Part shown: one piece after another, positions 10,301 to 22,070 of the stretch
Numbering within the stretch: the first letter of the stretch is position 1
Layout of the letters: the number at the start of each line of letters is the position of its first letter
Source: Klebsormidium nitens
Lineage: Eukaryota; Streptophyta; Klebsormidiophyceae; Klebsormidiales; Klebsormidiaceae
Direction: 5' to 3'
DNA length: 64,000 nt
Assembly: GCA_000708835.1 (NCBI GenBank)
Contig: DF237257.1
Span: 41,885-105,884 of the forward strand
Program-made: the position numbers and the translations under genes
Notes under the pieces: model-generated
The model's database searches: none
Told to the model about the DNA's origin: nothing
The model's input: only the letters and a program-made list of their open reading frames with translations

Positions 10301-13300
10301 GGCAGAATGTGTCAAAGTTCAACCCGTGCCTGAAAGTGCCAAAGTTCAACCCGTGCCTGAAAGTGCCTACATTTAAAGAACTGCCGTTTTCTAAACCTGC
10401 AATTTTCCTTAATAAGATGACCGAAACCAGAGGAAAGAGTCCGGTGATGAGCTCTCACCTCAAAGACGGACGCGAACTCTCGTATCACTGACTGGGTGGG
10501 GCGAGTGCGATGCAGCATCTCGATCTTGTACTCGTACTTGGCCGGTTCCGAGCCTCCTTGAACCATCTGCAGCAAGAACAGGACTGCAATATCATCCGGA
10601 AACGTAAACCGGGCGGTCTTAGTGGTCCCCGACGGACAGAATCACGCCGTCAGTGGAAGTTCACGCCTGCAAACCGATGCGAAAGGCAAATTTGCATGTT
10701 CGAAGTTCGAGCTTTGAGAAGGGGCCGAGAGGGGGCCGCAGCGGACTGCGGCCGAAAACTGCTTGTGCACAGATGGAGTCGCAACGAAAAGGTACGCTTC
10801 TGAACTTCTTCTTGACGTCCTTGATCTACTTTTGATTTGACGTGTTCATAAAAGTAGATCTGACGTATTCAAAATTCCGCTTCCGGCTGCTCTCACCTCC
10901 AGAAAGACGGACAAGTAAGAGCCAGCTGCCACTCCGTTTCCGTTCGGGTAGACCTTGAGCCGCCACACGATCCCGGCAGCTTGGATTGGCTGAAAGCAGA
11001 GGAGCCCCGTTGTCAGGGTCTAAGGCCACAGAAATTCGGCATCAATCCTTTCGTACGCACTTTCATACCGGGTTCAGACGACGGTCGGAGCTTGCTCGTC
11101 AAGAGCAGTAATGGCCGACTTCTAACAACAGCTGCGCTTGACTTCCAATGGTTCCCTATGGAGTTCCGGCCCAAGTTGCCAAAACTGAAAGTCGTTAACT
11201 GGGCTCTGACCGTTCGTTGCAACTCTGGTCCCAACAAACTCGGCAGCTGGGCTCCCTGCGCAATTGCGCCCACTACATGCGCCAACCGGAACAAACCGAG
11301 CATTGAGCAAAGTCAATCACCTGACTGTACACAACGCCCGCCCCGTCAGACGCGTCTTCCGACGGATTCACCGCCGCGTTGCTCCCGTGCTGCGGCTCCA
11401 CCGTCCGGACGGATGTGACGCCCCTGGGGCTCGGAGCGGGGACCCCCGCGGCGGACGTCCGTCGCAGCACTCGCTCAAAATCGTGCAGGACAAACTCGCC
11501 TTGGTCGTACGGAGGAACGACCTGTAAGAGGAAGATTTTTGTGTTTGGATTCGGAGTTAAGAAGGTAACATTCTCTAGAAGGATCCTCACTGACCGAGTC
11601 CACAACGTTAGAAAGGACCCTTAGGAGCCGAAGATGGGCGACATTCGGTCGAAGGGGCATGTGGATCGTAAGAGAATTTGATAGTTTCAGGGAATGAGAG
11701 GGCCTGATGCCTTACGGAGTGGAAGCGCGCCGCTCGTTCCGATAAGAAGTCGCGAACAGCTGCGAAATTGGAGGATCTTGGCGCCAGATAGCTCGAGCAA
11801 GCGCTCTCGGGCAGAGTGAAAAGGATCATTGAGAGGTGGCATCCTCGCTGGTGCACGCATCTTTAAGCTGAAGAGGAAGCAGGCACCTTAGCATCGAAGT
11901 ACGCTGAGAATGCTTAGACGCACCAGAGACCGCGAATCCTGATGCACGCTTACGGGCTTACCTCCGAGATGAAGTCCGCAGGCACGGGCGTCCGGTTGAC
12001 GTCCGAGGTCGGTCGCTGCTGGACTTCTTGAAGCATGCTGCAGATACTCGCGCTTCGCCCGACGAGCTCGCCCTTGGGGACCGTGTCCAGCTGGGCGTTC
12101 AGGTCGTGCATCATGGTGTCCAGGCCCTCGATCTGCGGGTTAATGGCTAAACGTGAGATTTTGGATACCAGATAACCATGCCTTTTCTGGGGGACCGTAT
12201 TGAGCTGGGCGTTCAGGCCGTGCATCATGGTGTCGAGGCCCTCGATCTGCGGATCAAGAGGCTAATCGTAAGGTTCTGGACGTTTTTGAAGGATCGATTA
12301 AGAATGGGACTTCGGCTCCCTTTTATCCGCTTCTGAAGTTGGCTTCGAACCGTCGCATGAGGTGTCCGGGCCCTCGATCTGCGGGTTACGAGGCTATAAC
12401 GTGAGCTCTTTAAAAGACAAACATTTTATGTTGGGTTCACATTCCTTGTATCTACTTCTGGAGAATAAGACAACCGTCTTATCTTACACCTTATTTTTTG
12501 GTTAAGAGATCTTTCTAAGGATTGCTTGAGGATGATAGCCGGTTTTGGTTTTGGATGAAACATCGAGGCCCTCCGTCTGATATAAGCAGTCTCCGTACGA
12601 TATTAAAAACGAACTGAGAGCGAGAGAGGCGAACAACAGGAAGACTCCGATTGCCAGCTCACCTCCTGTGTCATCGAACCTTTCTGAGCGAGTAAAGTGA
12701 GCAGCTTCGACTTCAACTGTTGTTCCAAGCGCGCCTGCGGACAAAGCCAGCACGTTAGATATAGCTTCTCCGCAGACACAGTCAGACAAACGGATATTGC
12801 ACCAGAGCTGCATCTCTTTGACGAGCGCAAAAGCGGCGAGGCCAAGAGATTGACGAGGGGATGGGCATCCTTCCGCATTGGTGCGTTCCGTACTTCATCA
12901 AAAAGCAGCGAGATGTTAAAGAGGCACGAGGTCAAGACAGGCGTGCCTGCATGCCCTCAAACGCCAGCTGCAGCTCCATGCCCGCCTCGTCCTTTGCCTG
13001 AAAGCGTGGAGACTTGCATTAGCCTGATCGTAAGCGGGGAACTGTCGACACCTCAACACAGCCGCCAATACGCCTCTGAAGAGCTGCCGAACGTATCCCA
13101 ATCTGGCCGAATGAGCACGCCGGGACATTGATCAACTCTTTCCACAGAGAGGAACCGTTCCGTCAAAGCCGCCGTCGTTTGGAACGTTTTGCAACACTTG
13201 GTGCGGGAAGTGGTGGCTCCAAGCACTCGGACAGTTCGTTGCACCGGGTCGGACAGGTCACTCGGGCAAATAGGGACGAACAAAGCAACGGCATTGTTAG

Positions 13301-15877
13301 AATGATAGTGTAGCCGTCCGAAGCCCGTCCGTACCTTGTGCACCCTTTCGATGTTCTTGTCCTTTTCGGACACCAGCGCACACAGGTCCTTCAAGCGCCG
13401 CCGCAGGCCGACGGCTTCACTGCGGATTGTTTCCACGTGGCGCTCGTATACGGCGGACAGGCGTTCAAAGGAGTGGCCCCGATGTCCCTGGGAGGAGAAA
13501 GAAAAGCACTTCGTAACGTGACCTGAGAAAGTGTTGGCCTGTGATTTGCTGGACTTCGTGCTCTAGGCAGAAATGTCAAATATGGAGCGAGATATTTATG
13601 GACGTCAACACAGCGACTGATTAAACTCGCAAGCAAAGAACAGATTTTGGTTGTTTGTTGGAGAGCTGGAGAAGTCATTTGATCCATCTTAAGGCATATC
13701 ACGTCAAGATATGGTCGGAGGGGGCAGCCTCCCCTGAACTTCTGTACTGATCTTAAGCCTGGTCCCCCAGCAGATTTCTAACTCATCTTTGACGAGCAGA
13801 TTCCAAGGAAGGTGTAGAAAGATAACCTCGACTGAGGACCAGCTAAGAGTTTGTTCCGGAGAGAGTCCGCTTTCGAGCAGCCGCTTGGTTGTTCTAACCA
13901 ACTGGCAAACGGTGAAAACTCAACCTACCTCGCCAAATACTGCACAATCGGAGCACACCGCCTCTGTACACGTGTTGCAGTAGTAGGACATGGGGCTATT
14001 GTGCAGCGAACAGGCCTGCAGACAAACAAAGCTTTATCTCGGAATCTTCCTTTCAAATGGCTGAATTCCGATGGAAAGTAGAAGGACTCTGTCAGCGGAC
14101 AAAAGGTGGCGTGTGCGGAGTTGTCCAGCTTTGCAGTGAGATGACCTTGTTGTTTCTTGACCATGGTAGAATCGCCTGTGCATGGATAATTCAGCTGATC
14201 TTTGCAGTCGACGTTCAAGTGCAACGCTGGTATGCGAAGCTTCCGTCTCTGCGAGTGAAAGCTCCACTCGTGTTGTTTTCCGGGCCAATTTTGTCTCCAG
14301 GTAGGGGTTCATAAGGAAGGCTTACCTTCTCTTGCACCTCTGCCGCTCCGGTCCTCTGCAGCTTCTCTAGTTCCTGCAAAGGCGAGACCCGCTGATGATA
14401 GGTACTATCGAAGGATTTGGCGACATGCAATTTAGCAAATTTTGATTGTGCCTGCACTTGAGCTTGGTCACTTGAGAGACCCTCAGATTCTAGCTTCCAG
14501 AAATCAGAGGACTCAACATTGATCAGCACTCTGTACCAAAGGATGATACATCGCAGTATTGCGTAGGAAAAGACAGACTGCTGCTTACAGTTGAGAGGTC
14601 AGCAATGAAGCGACAATTGACTAGCTGGGAAACTCGCAGTGAGGCTCGGCAGTGGGGACATTGGGGCCGCTGGTCCATCAACCACCTCTGCAACAAACGG
14701 GGTACGGAAATCTGAATAATATATTCACTACCAGGGAGAGAATTGTTGTGTCAAACCAGATTGCAGATGGTGCGCACCAGATGGACCTTGCAGCTGATGG
14801 ATACACAGCTGAGGAACTACAGTACATGGTGCTTGACACTGGCGTGCACTGAAATGAGCAACGGCGCAGCCGACATCCGTGTCTTATCCGTCTCTTAAAA
14901 TATGATCACAAGCAAGCTTCATTTTCCAAGTTGTAGATGCATCGGTTGTTGAACCATCCTTCAATTGTCTGCAAGCAACTCAACATTCTAACACAAATGC
15001 GCTCTGGCATAATGTAGACCTATTATAAAGCATTTCTCACAGGCCCTTTGCCCCAGCCTACCTTGATGCACCGGAGGCAGCAGATTTTTGAGCAGCAAGG
15101 GCACAGCTGGGCTTCCACCACCTGCAAGCCATCACACAAACCCGTCATAAACCCTTTAGAAGCTGGCCAGGAAACCTTCAGCCTTGACTGTAACCCTATC
15201 GTTGCTGTACTTTGACCTTGGTCCACACGGCTAGTGTAGTCTGAGACCTGCCTCTTCTCTCTTGTTGTCTTTCCAATTATTGTTCAACATCAGATACTGA
15301 GCATGCAAAGGAGGGCAGCATTTGGATGAATCTTCCCAGGTGGGGTTTATCACAGTACACTTCATCGCAGAGAGCTCTGGTCATGTTTGTTGCGGGCAGA
15401 ATTACGCCAAGAGGTCGTCATAGTCAGAAAATGAAGTTCAGCAAAAATGCACAATCCTCCTTGCCAGCTCAATTCCAAAGAGCACAAAGAATCCAGGGGT
15501 CTGAGAAGGTGCCTCACCTTTCCGAGACATATGAAACACCTGAAGATTTCAGCAATGGCTGACGATTGCGCGTCCGTGGGTGCGTCAGAGTCCTCTCCAT
15601 CCTCAGGTCCACTGTCATCTATAAAGTCATCATCAGTCTGAGGGCAATCCGCTGCATCAAAGAAGGCTAATCCTTGACTGTGATGGTCCCTCATGGGTGA
15701 CCCTACATACGATGCCAACATTTCGGGCGAGTCAAAGCTAGGGGCTGGGTTCTCATTGTGGTGTCGGTGGTGCAACGGCAGTTCGTCGATCTCTGACCCC
15801 GATTCGTCACCAGCTAAACTCCCTGAGGGGGACGAGAAGTCCTCGGCGTCTTGGTCTAACCACTCCATCGCAAACAT
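7362..15877 (-). CDS. TRIM37: TRIM37-like E3 ubiquitin ligase (RING, B-box, coiled coil, MATH), 14 exons, about 1291 aa
   Basis: TRIM37 proteins are RING E3 ubiquitin ligases. In animals TRIM37 acts at centrosomes, at peroxisomes and on histone H2A. Exons, in order of translation: 15518-15877, 15062-15121, 14589-14687, 14326-14373, 13929-14015, 13335-13487, 12947-12997, 12663-12734, 11962-12132, 11321-11521, 10897-10989, 10459-10566, 9993-10108, 7362-9618. All introns are phase 0 except the last, and the frame holds throughout. Residues 1-110 are acidic and disordered. The RING (about 112-155) has [18 protein letters not shown] and QCPHC. The B-box (about 190-223) keeps CxxH, CxxC, CxxC and HRGH. 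A coiled coil follows to about 330. The MATH domain (about 370-545) shows [22 protein letters not shown] and [16 protein letters not shown], the TRIM37 hallmark. The final exon adds about 750 Ser/Glu/Gly/Arg-rich residues. The start is bounded by an in-frame stop at 15884-15886. Met-4 (15868) is an alternative. Orthology rather than similarity is inferred. Confidence 0.9.
10121..10184. repeat. 32-bp tandem repeat, two copies, in TRIM37-like intron 12
   Basis: Two adjacent 32-base units start AGTTGGTTAGG and contain AAACCGCCGCTAA. They differ at a few positions. They sit 12 bases upstream (in transcript sense) of the acceptor of exon 13. Confidence 0.9.
10314..10367. repeat. 27-bp perfect tandem duplication in TRIM37-like intron 12
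   Basis: A 27-base unit beginning AAAGTTCAACCCGTG is repeated twice with no mismatch, so the duplication is recent. It lies in the same intron as the 32-bp repeat. Confidence 0.95.
12095..12378 (-). repeat. Exon-edge tandem repeat: 5' edge of TRIM37-like exon 9 copied twice into the upstream intron
   Basis: The real exon 9 edge lies at 12132. On the plus strand the segment GTGTCCAGGCCCTCGATCTG spans the acceptor. A second copy with its acceptor-like CTGCGG ends at 12246, and a third, shorter copy ends at 12378. Spacings are 114 and 132 bases. The frame stays open from copy 2 (about 12228) into the real exon 9, and the copied peptide reads [12 protein letters not shown] against [12 protein letters not shown] in the exon. 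Alternative use of these decoy acceptors is therefore possible. Confidence 0.85.
12941..12946 (-). other. Probable GC-AG intron donor (TRIM37-like intron 7)
   Basis: After exon 7 (ending ATGCAG at 12947) the intron begins GCACGC. No GT nearby gives a phase-compatible join, while a GC donor joins exons 7 and 8 in phase 0 and yields the coiled-coil order expected of TRIM37. The first nine intron bases (GCACGCCTG) resemble the first nine of exon 8 (GCGCGCTTG). Confidence 0.6.
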
Positions 15878-16813
15878 ACAGCGTCAGCAGCTTCCAGCTT
15901 GGCGTGTCTCTGACTACAAATCAGGAACTCTCCTGAGCAGGGGACCGCATTTTACAGTAGCATCATAAACGGCTGCACAGTGCAATCTGCTGGCGAGCCT
16001 GCAGGGAGCCCTTGTTACAACTTCAAGCTTTCCAGCTAGCAGGAACTTCGACAAGGGAGCCCTAATATAGGAGTATTTGACAGCTTCCTTTCCCAATCCA
16101 GGCGAGCTGCATGTCATTGTTGTGCTATTTATCTGGCTCTGTGTGTTGGAACAGTAGAGGGCAATTGTCTATCGTACCCTTCTGTTTACCCATGTAGATT
16201 CCGGTGTAACGTACCGAGTTTTGTCGAAAGAATTTGGTTTAACCGGGCTTTCCAGGTTCCCTCATCCCCCCTCATGCTGGCTTGAAAACGCAAACGTGTT
16301 CCACGAATATTCAGAAATGTTCGACATTCGAAAAAGGTTTCATAGCTACGGTCCAACAGCAGAGTCCAATGATCGCCTGCAGGTTCGCCCAGGAGGAATC
16401 ATGGTCCTCGATTCTGAAGGAGACATTGAATGCAGCAGGGCTCCTCATGAACATTGTGACGCTCAATTTCGCAACCTGTATAAGCGTTGGCGCCGCATAC
16501 ATGCTTCTGATGGCTGCAAAAGATGTCTTTACTGAGCCGTTGGCCCAGCTAAAAGGAGAGCTAGCTGGCAAGAGCACGTTGAAAATTAGGGTTTGGGAAA
16601 CATCGAAGTTGCAGATGCTAGTGAGCTTTAGTCGTGAGCATCAGACGTAGCTTAGAAGAACCACCGCTGGCATCAACTCGGAAGGGGCCCGTGAAAGTGA
16701 GAGCATCTGTCTTTCGCATCTAGCAGCATCTCTTGCATAGGCTTAAAGGGATTGCAGCTCCTTTAGCATCTCCCACAGAATACACCCAATCTTTTGCTGA
16801 GAGGGTGTTCAAC
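15878..16813. promoter_or_regulatory. Shared intergenic region between divergent genes, possible bidirectional promoter
   Basis: The TRIM37-like gene is transcribed leftwards from here and the coiled-coil gene rightwards. The 0.9-kb region contains no convincing exon, although frames at 16221-16650 could be 5' UTR or an upstream exon of the plus-strand gene. I see no clear TATA box that would fix either start. Confidence 0.45.
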
Positions 16814-19800
16814 ATGGCTGGCAAGCTGAACGACCTGCGGACTCCCAGCTTTGGGAGTCCCAGGCTTGACCCTGCTTTCGAGCTCTCAGCTCAATCAGAG
16901 TTTGTGGACGGGTCCACCCTGTACGACTCGCTGAAGCAGCAGCCTCGAATGCTCTTTAATTCAGACTCTGACAACCAGTCTCGCGGACGCCTATCCTCTT
17001 TTGCTGGTAGCAGAGACAGGCTTCTCTCCAAGGGCCGGGAGTCTACACCACTGGAGGTGTCTTTCCAGAATGATGATGTCATTGGGGTTGCTCACAGACC
17101 AAAGAGGTTTGCTTCCAATCGCACGCCGGAGCTGCACGATACTCAACCGACTCCAACAAGCAATGTGGCAGAGTCAGAGGCGGATATGATCACGCGCCAG
17201 CGGCTGGTTTCACAGAAGTTGCTCGGGAAGAAACCTTCCAAGGGCCCTCCTGGTGTTCAGCAAGAGGCAGGGCAGCTGACTGAGCACCTACTCAGCTCCC
17301 AGTCCCCTCCTCCAAGTAAAGCCAGCTTCAGCAATACGAACTGGCAGGCGGATCAGATACTCATGTCCCAACCAGAGCTGACATCAGCGCCAGCCACTGG
17401 TCCCCAGCCTGCCAGGCAGGAATTCACACCCGTTGGGCCAGGCGCCTTTTCGCACCCCAACCCTCAGCTGCTCCAGAATCTGCTCATGGCTCAGATGCAG
17501 CAACAGCAGTTGCACCCCATCTACTGGCCATACCTGCAGGCGCACCAGTACGCACCTGTACACACTAGTCAATCCAGTACACACCAGTACACGCCTCCTT
17601 TTCCTCCCTGGCCCGCACCTTCCGCCCCAACGCACTTCAATAATGCAACTAGACCGAGTTTCAAAGCTCCCCCCAACCAACCAGAGACTGAGCTAAGGTC
17701 AACAAGCACCACGAAATGGGAGCCCGCCAGCAAAGAAGGCAACTCGGACACAGGAGAGGAAGGCGCGCCGCTAGAGGCCTTGAGCGATCTAGTGGCAAAG
17801 GAGCGGGCAAGTCAGGAGCTCATTGCTGAGCTGAGAAGTGCGTTAGAGGAGGAGAGGCAATCGAAACAGATTGCGGAGAATAAGAACAGGGGCCTGGAGG
17901 AAGCGCTGGCGGGAGCGAGATCTAGGGAGCGGGAGCTAGAAGACCAGGCAAGTCAATGTGGTCAATTTGAAGTTCTTAGCATTGTAGGTTGGCAGTTCTG
18001 TTTGTTTGATTGACATTGCTTCGCTCAATCTTGGGTATCTGAAAATCGAGACAGAAGACAAAACCTGTGAAGCATCGAAACTTGCAGACTGAAGTACCGA
18101 GGCAAGCTGACAGCCTCCCACTTGCGGCTGCGCAAAACTTTGATACGACGTCCCTTTCTCTTGACAGCTCTCTCACGTGAATGTCTGATCATGATCGGAC
18201 ACCCGCTTGCTTTGGAAAAAGTGGACGGGCAACTTAGGAGATCCGCACCACGGTTTCTTGCTACGCTGGTCTTGGCATTTGCTCTCGAACCTCGTGATCA
18301 TCACTTTCGGAGGCTGATGCGTGGGGGCAAAAATGTCTAATCTTGCCAGAGGTCTCTCTGCTATCACCATCGAGTCAAAGTGTGAAACGTGGCAGGTCAA
18401 CTCCTCGTCCTCTGCAGGTCGTCGAAGCTGTAGACCGGGCCCGTCGGTTCGAGGAGGAGGGCCGCCAAGCAAAGCATCGGCTCAAGGAGGCAGAGAAAGA
18501 ACGAGAGGCGGCACGCCGCAAGATGCAGGACGATGCAGAGAAGCTGGTGCGCCTGGAGCGGAAGGACGTGCGGCTGGCTGCAGAGATTGAGGAGATTCAG
18601 GTGAATGCCCCAGAAGTCCTTGGAATGTGAAGTGTGCTTCTCCTCTCGAAATTTCTCGACACGGAGCCAAGACGAGTGAAGCTCGACACTGAAAGGAATG
18701 CGATCTAGTGAACCGCGTCAACAGCTTCAACCAAAAGAATGGCCTTGAACCCCTCAGGAAAATTGGCAAGTTTTACGTCAAACGTGCTTTACAAAGGAAA
18801 CCCTTCGGCAAATGAATCGGTGAACCAAATGGGCTTTCGATTTGGCGCACCCAAGCGACATGCGCGAGCAGACTTGAGTATTGAACCAGCAATTGCTTCC
18901 ACCGTTCTCTCCTCTTCGAGCAGCGTCTGATGCGGCAAAGCTTGTGCTACACAAACGTAAGCCTTTCAACTGTGGACAGATACATCGAAGCAAGATGTGC
19001 TTGAATGAGGACATATGGACGTGAAGCCCACGCAAGAACGCATACCTCGAAAACCCTCAGTCAGTGACATATCTCTTCCTAAGGGAGCACGTCGACGATT
19101 GGTAAGAGACGAGCACGCGAAACGGACCCCCGACGCAGAGGCCTTCTGAAGCTTCAAGCATTCTTTCGGAAAATTGAAACCCTCCAGCCTCTCGATCGAG
19201 TCCACTTCGAAGTTTTAAGGCTTGCTTCCGAAGCCGGGGGCACAAGCCGGGAACTTCTTGAGAAGTAAAGCCTTCATTCTGAAAGAAAATCCTGTAAGTC
19301 GAAACTTATGCTAATCCCTTAATCTCCACCAGGCCCGTGACCAGGCAGAGCTGGAGGCCCTGTTGGAGGAGCGGCGGCGGCTGGATGGCGACCTAACGGA
19401 GCTGCGCAAGCTGCCTGTGGTCACCGAGCTGCTCCGGGAGGACAACGAGGCGCTGCGGGCGCGGCTGCAGCGTGCGGAGAAGGACCGGGCGAATCTGCAG
19501 GAGCTGGTGGGCGGATTCCGGCAGAGCACAGCGGAACTGGAGCAGGCCAGCAAGTAAGGAACGGTTCGGAGAGGGGGCTTTTGGGGCGTCTCGGAACAGT
19601 CGAACCGATTTCTGATTTCTACTTCACCTATGATAGGCGGAAGATGAAGAGGCCTTAGGTAGACCAATCGTATAATCTGGCATATCTAGACAATGCATGT
19701 TCGACTGTTTTTGGGAGACTCTGGACCGTTTGCTGACGGTGCTCCGAAAATTTTGAGATTTCACAGGCCTCGTAAGATCCCTCCCCGCCGGAACTTACTC

Positions 19801-22070
19801 TCGGCGGCCTGTTATGCAGGCGCGCCAACGGCGAAAACGAGGCCCTGCGCAAGGAGTGCAACATGCTGAAGCTGCAGATCGCCTCCAAGGACACTTCAAT
19901 CTCGCAATTACAAGTGGCGCTCTTCGCTGGTCGGGAAGAGCGAACCGACTTGTACCACAATCTTCGGAAACTAGAGGAGGCGGCGCACGCGATGGAGGGG
20001 TCCGCGGCCCCGAGCCGACGCGGCAGCTTCGGCCTCAAAAGCTACAACCCTCAGGGGGAGTCTTTGTCAGCTGCCAGGCGATTGGAAGCGTCGTTTGATA
20101 GCCTATCGTTCGGTCCAGACTCGTTTGACAAGGTTGGACTGGAAACGGGGAGCGAGACACAGGGTGGACCAGCTGATATGGGCAGGTTAGGAGGAGAAAG
20201 CAGCTCAATGGCCGCGCCTGAACCGGTTCCGTTGATCTCCAAGACGGAACGGAATGCGAACCCGAAGCACCGGGAAAATGGGCCGGGCCCAGAGACCCTG
20301 CCCCCAGCTGGTGTGTTTTCCCCGGTTGGTAGAAACCGGGCGCAGCAACTAGCGGGGGATGATATGCGCCGCAGCCTCACGATGGACCAGGAAACTGACC
20401 GGGGCGCCGTGAGTGGATCCCGGCAGGCTGAGCGGATTCCGGCGGGAAGCGAGCGGAGTCCGGCGGCAAGCGGGAAGGTGCCAACGTCAAACGAGAGAGC
20501 GGGGCCTGCGAACGCAAGAACAGCATCGCCCAGCGAGCGGAATGCGCTGGGAGGTGAACGGAATGGCGGAAGAGCGGACGGCCCCGACTTCGGTAGAGGT
20601 GTGTCCGGCTCGGAGATGAGGACAATGGACAGGCGCCACGTGGCAGAGCCTCCGGAGAGCAGCCGCGGACAGGCCCCCACTGTCCGGAAAGAAAGTCCGG
20701 ACCGTTTCGCCACTCAGTCACGTGACCGCCCGAACAGCCCACAACGGACAGTGACTCCGCCACGATCGGCCACAGCGGAACGGATCGTAGCCAGCGGAGC
20801 GGATCGCCGACACGGCCCGGTTGATTCACCCGAGAGCGAAGTTCTTTCTAGCCAACCTAGCCTGGGGAGTGCGAGGGATCCCCCTCGGGCGCGCGAAGTT
20901 GTGCCGTTCGCGACTGAGCAGTCGTTGCGGGAGGCGATGGAAGAGACGGCGGCGATAGAGAGCAAGCTGATGGAGGTGTCACTCGAACGGAGTCAGGTAC
21001 TGGTCTCATATCGCAACCGACCCCTTCATCGGAACGGGTGTGAGTTCTGGATAGTTAGTGTGTTTCGAGTCCTTTGAAGCAGCCCTATGGAAGGTAATGC
21101 CCGGTTCACATGCGTTCTCAACTTCGCTGGTTTTGAGAAACACGTGGGCAAATTAGGCGTTCTTTTCCCTTTGCAAAACTCCTCGTCCGGTTCCCACAAT
21201 TAGGCAGTTTTAGAATTTAGTCGAGTTCCAGCAAGATTCGGTTTGCGATACTCGGCAAACACCGACATCGGTTTTGCTCGGTTTTCAAAAGTGGTGTTCA
21301 TATGCGTCCGAATCTCTGGGAGCTGCCACGTCGGACAAAAACGGCCTCACCATGCCAAAACGGACGTACGCGAACCGGGCATGAGACGGTCGTTGCAGAA
21401 CGAGACAAAGTATAATCGTTAGATTCGTGACTTTCTTGTTGGTTTACAGTATTCACAAACGTCATTCTTGGACCCAAAAGCTTGCGACACGTGGCAACTT
21501 ATCGACTTTGGGCTTCGTCTTCCAACTTACTGTACTCCTTTTTATCGATTCAAAACTGATAACGCGGCCCTCTTTTCTTTAGAAAGACTTGGAATCTGGT
21601 TTGCTCGAAGGATAGGTACGGGGACTAAACAAAAGAGTTGCGGGCCGTCATGTAGAGGGCTTCTTCCCATGTTGGCGGTCGAACGGCATCGACTAGCATG
21701 GAGCTTTGTTGAGCGAGTCCTACTCGCAAAGAAGCTCAGTCGATTGATTTGTCAAGTAGTGTCTCACCTCCTGTCCGAGGACCTACCAACGTCAATACGT
21801 CCTTTCTTTCACAGTCGAAGGCATCTCTGAGCAGCCTTTTGAATCTCAAAAGAACGAAACCTCAAACCGACAGAGCGTGGCTGCTCGTTAAAGGCAGCGG
21901 TCTGCGATTTGCAGCTGGAGTCCGAGTATGCCAAGCTGCCCCAGTCCGCCGGCCGCACCATGACGGAACGGCGGCGGAAGCAGGAGTTGGAGGGGCGGAT
22001 CGAGGACCTGACCAAGAAGATCGGCTGGCTTCGGATGGAGCTTCGGGAGCGCCACGTGTTGCACAACTGA
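16814..22070 (+). CDS. Long coiled-coil and disordered protein, 5 exons, about 956 aa, family not named
   Basis: Exons are 16814-17947, 18418-18600, 19333-19553, 19820-20996 and 21915-22070. The phases agree at every join. Residues 1 to about 315 are Pro/Ser/Gln-rich and disordered, with a QMQQQQ run. Residues about 318-545 form a charged coiled coil (for example SALEEERQSKQIAENKNRGLEE-type heptads). Residues about 560-870 are again disordered and rich in Ser, Arg and Pro. The last 60 residues are the most conserved-looking part: SLERSQ joins LESEYAKLPQSAGRT, then ERRRKQELEGRIEDL and GWLRMELRERHVL. This LP-x-GRT, basic, LExR, LRMxLR pattern reminds me of the ends of some centrosomal or ciliary coiled-coil proteins, but I cannot name the family. 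The start is the first in-frame ATG after stops near 16718. An upstream exon is possible. The intron before the last exon is about 920 bp and could hide an exon. Confidence 0.8.
17948..17953 (+). other. GC-AG intron donor (coiled-coil gene intron 1)
   Basis: Exon 1 ends CAG and the intron starts GCAAGT, the consensus for GC-AG introns. The join to the acceptor TCTGCAG at 18417 is phase 0 and continues the coiled coil (EDQ then VVEAVDRARRF). Confidence 0.8.

Noticed and set aside
16221-16650. Two overlapping open frames upstream of the coiled-coil gene
   Set aside because: They have no domain and no clear splice link to the ATG at 16814. They may be 5' UTR.
20051-20829. Minus-strand open frames of 150-220 codons
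   Set aside because: They are antisense shadows of exon 4 of the coiled-coil gene, which keeps phase with its neighbours.
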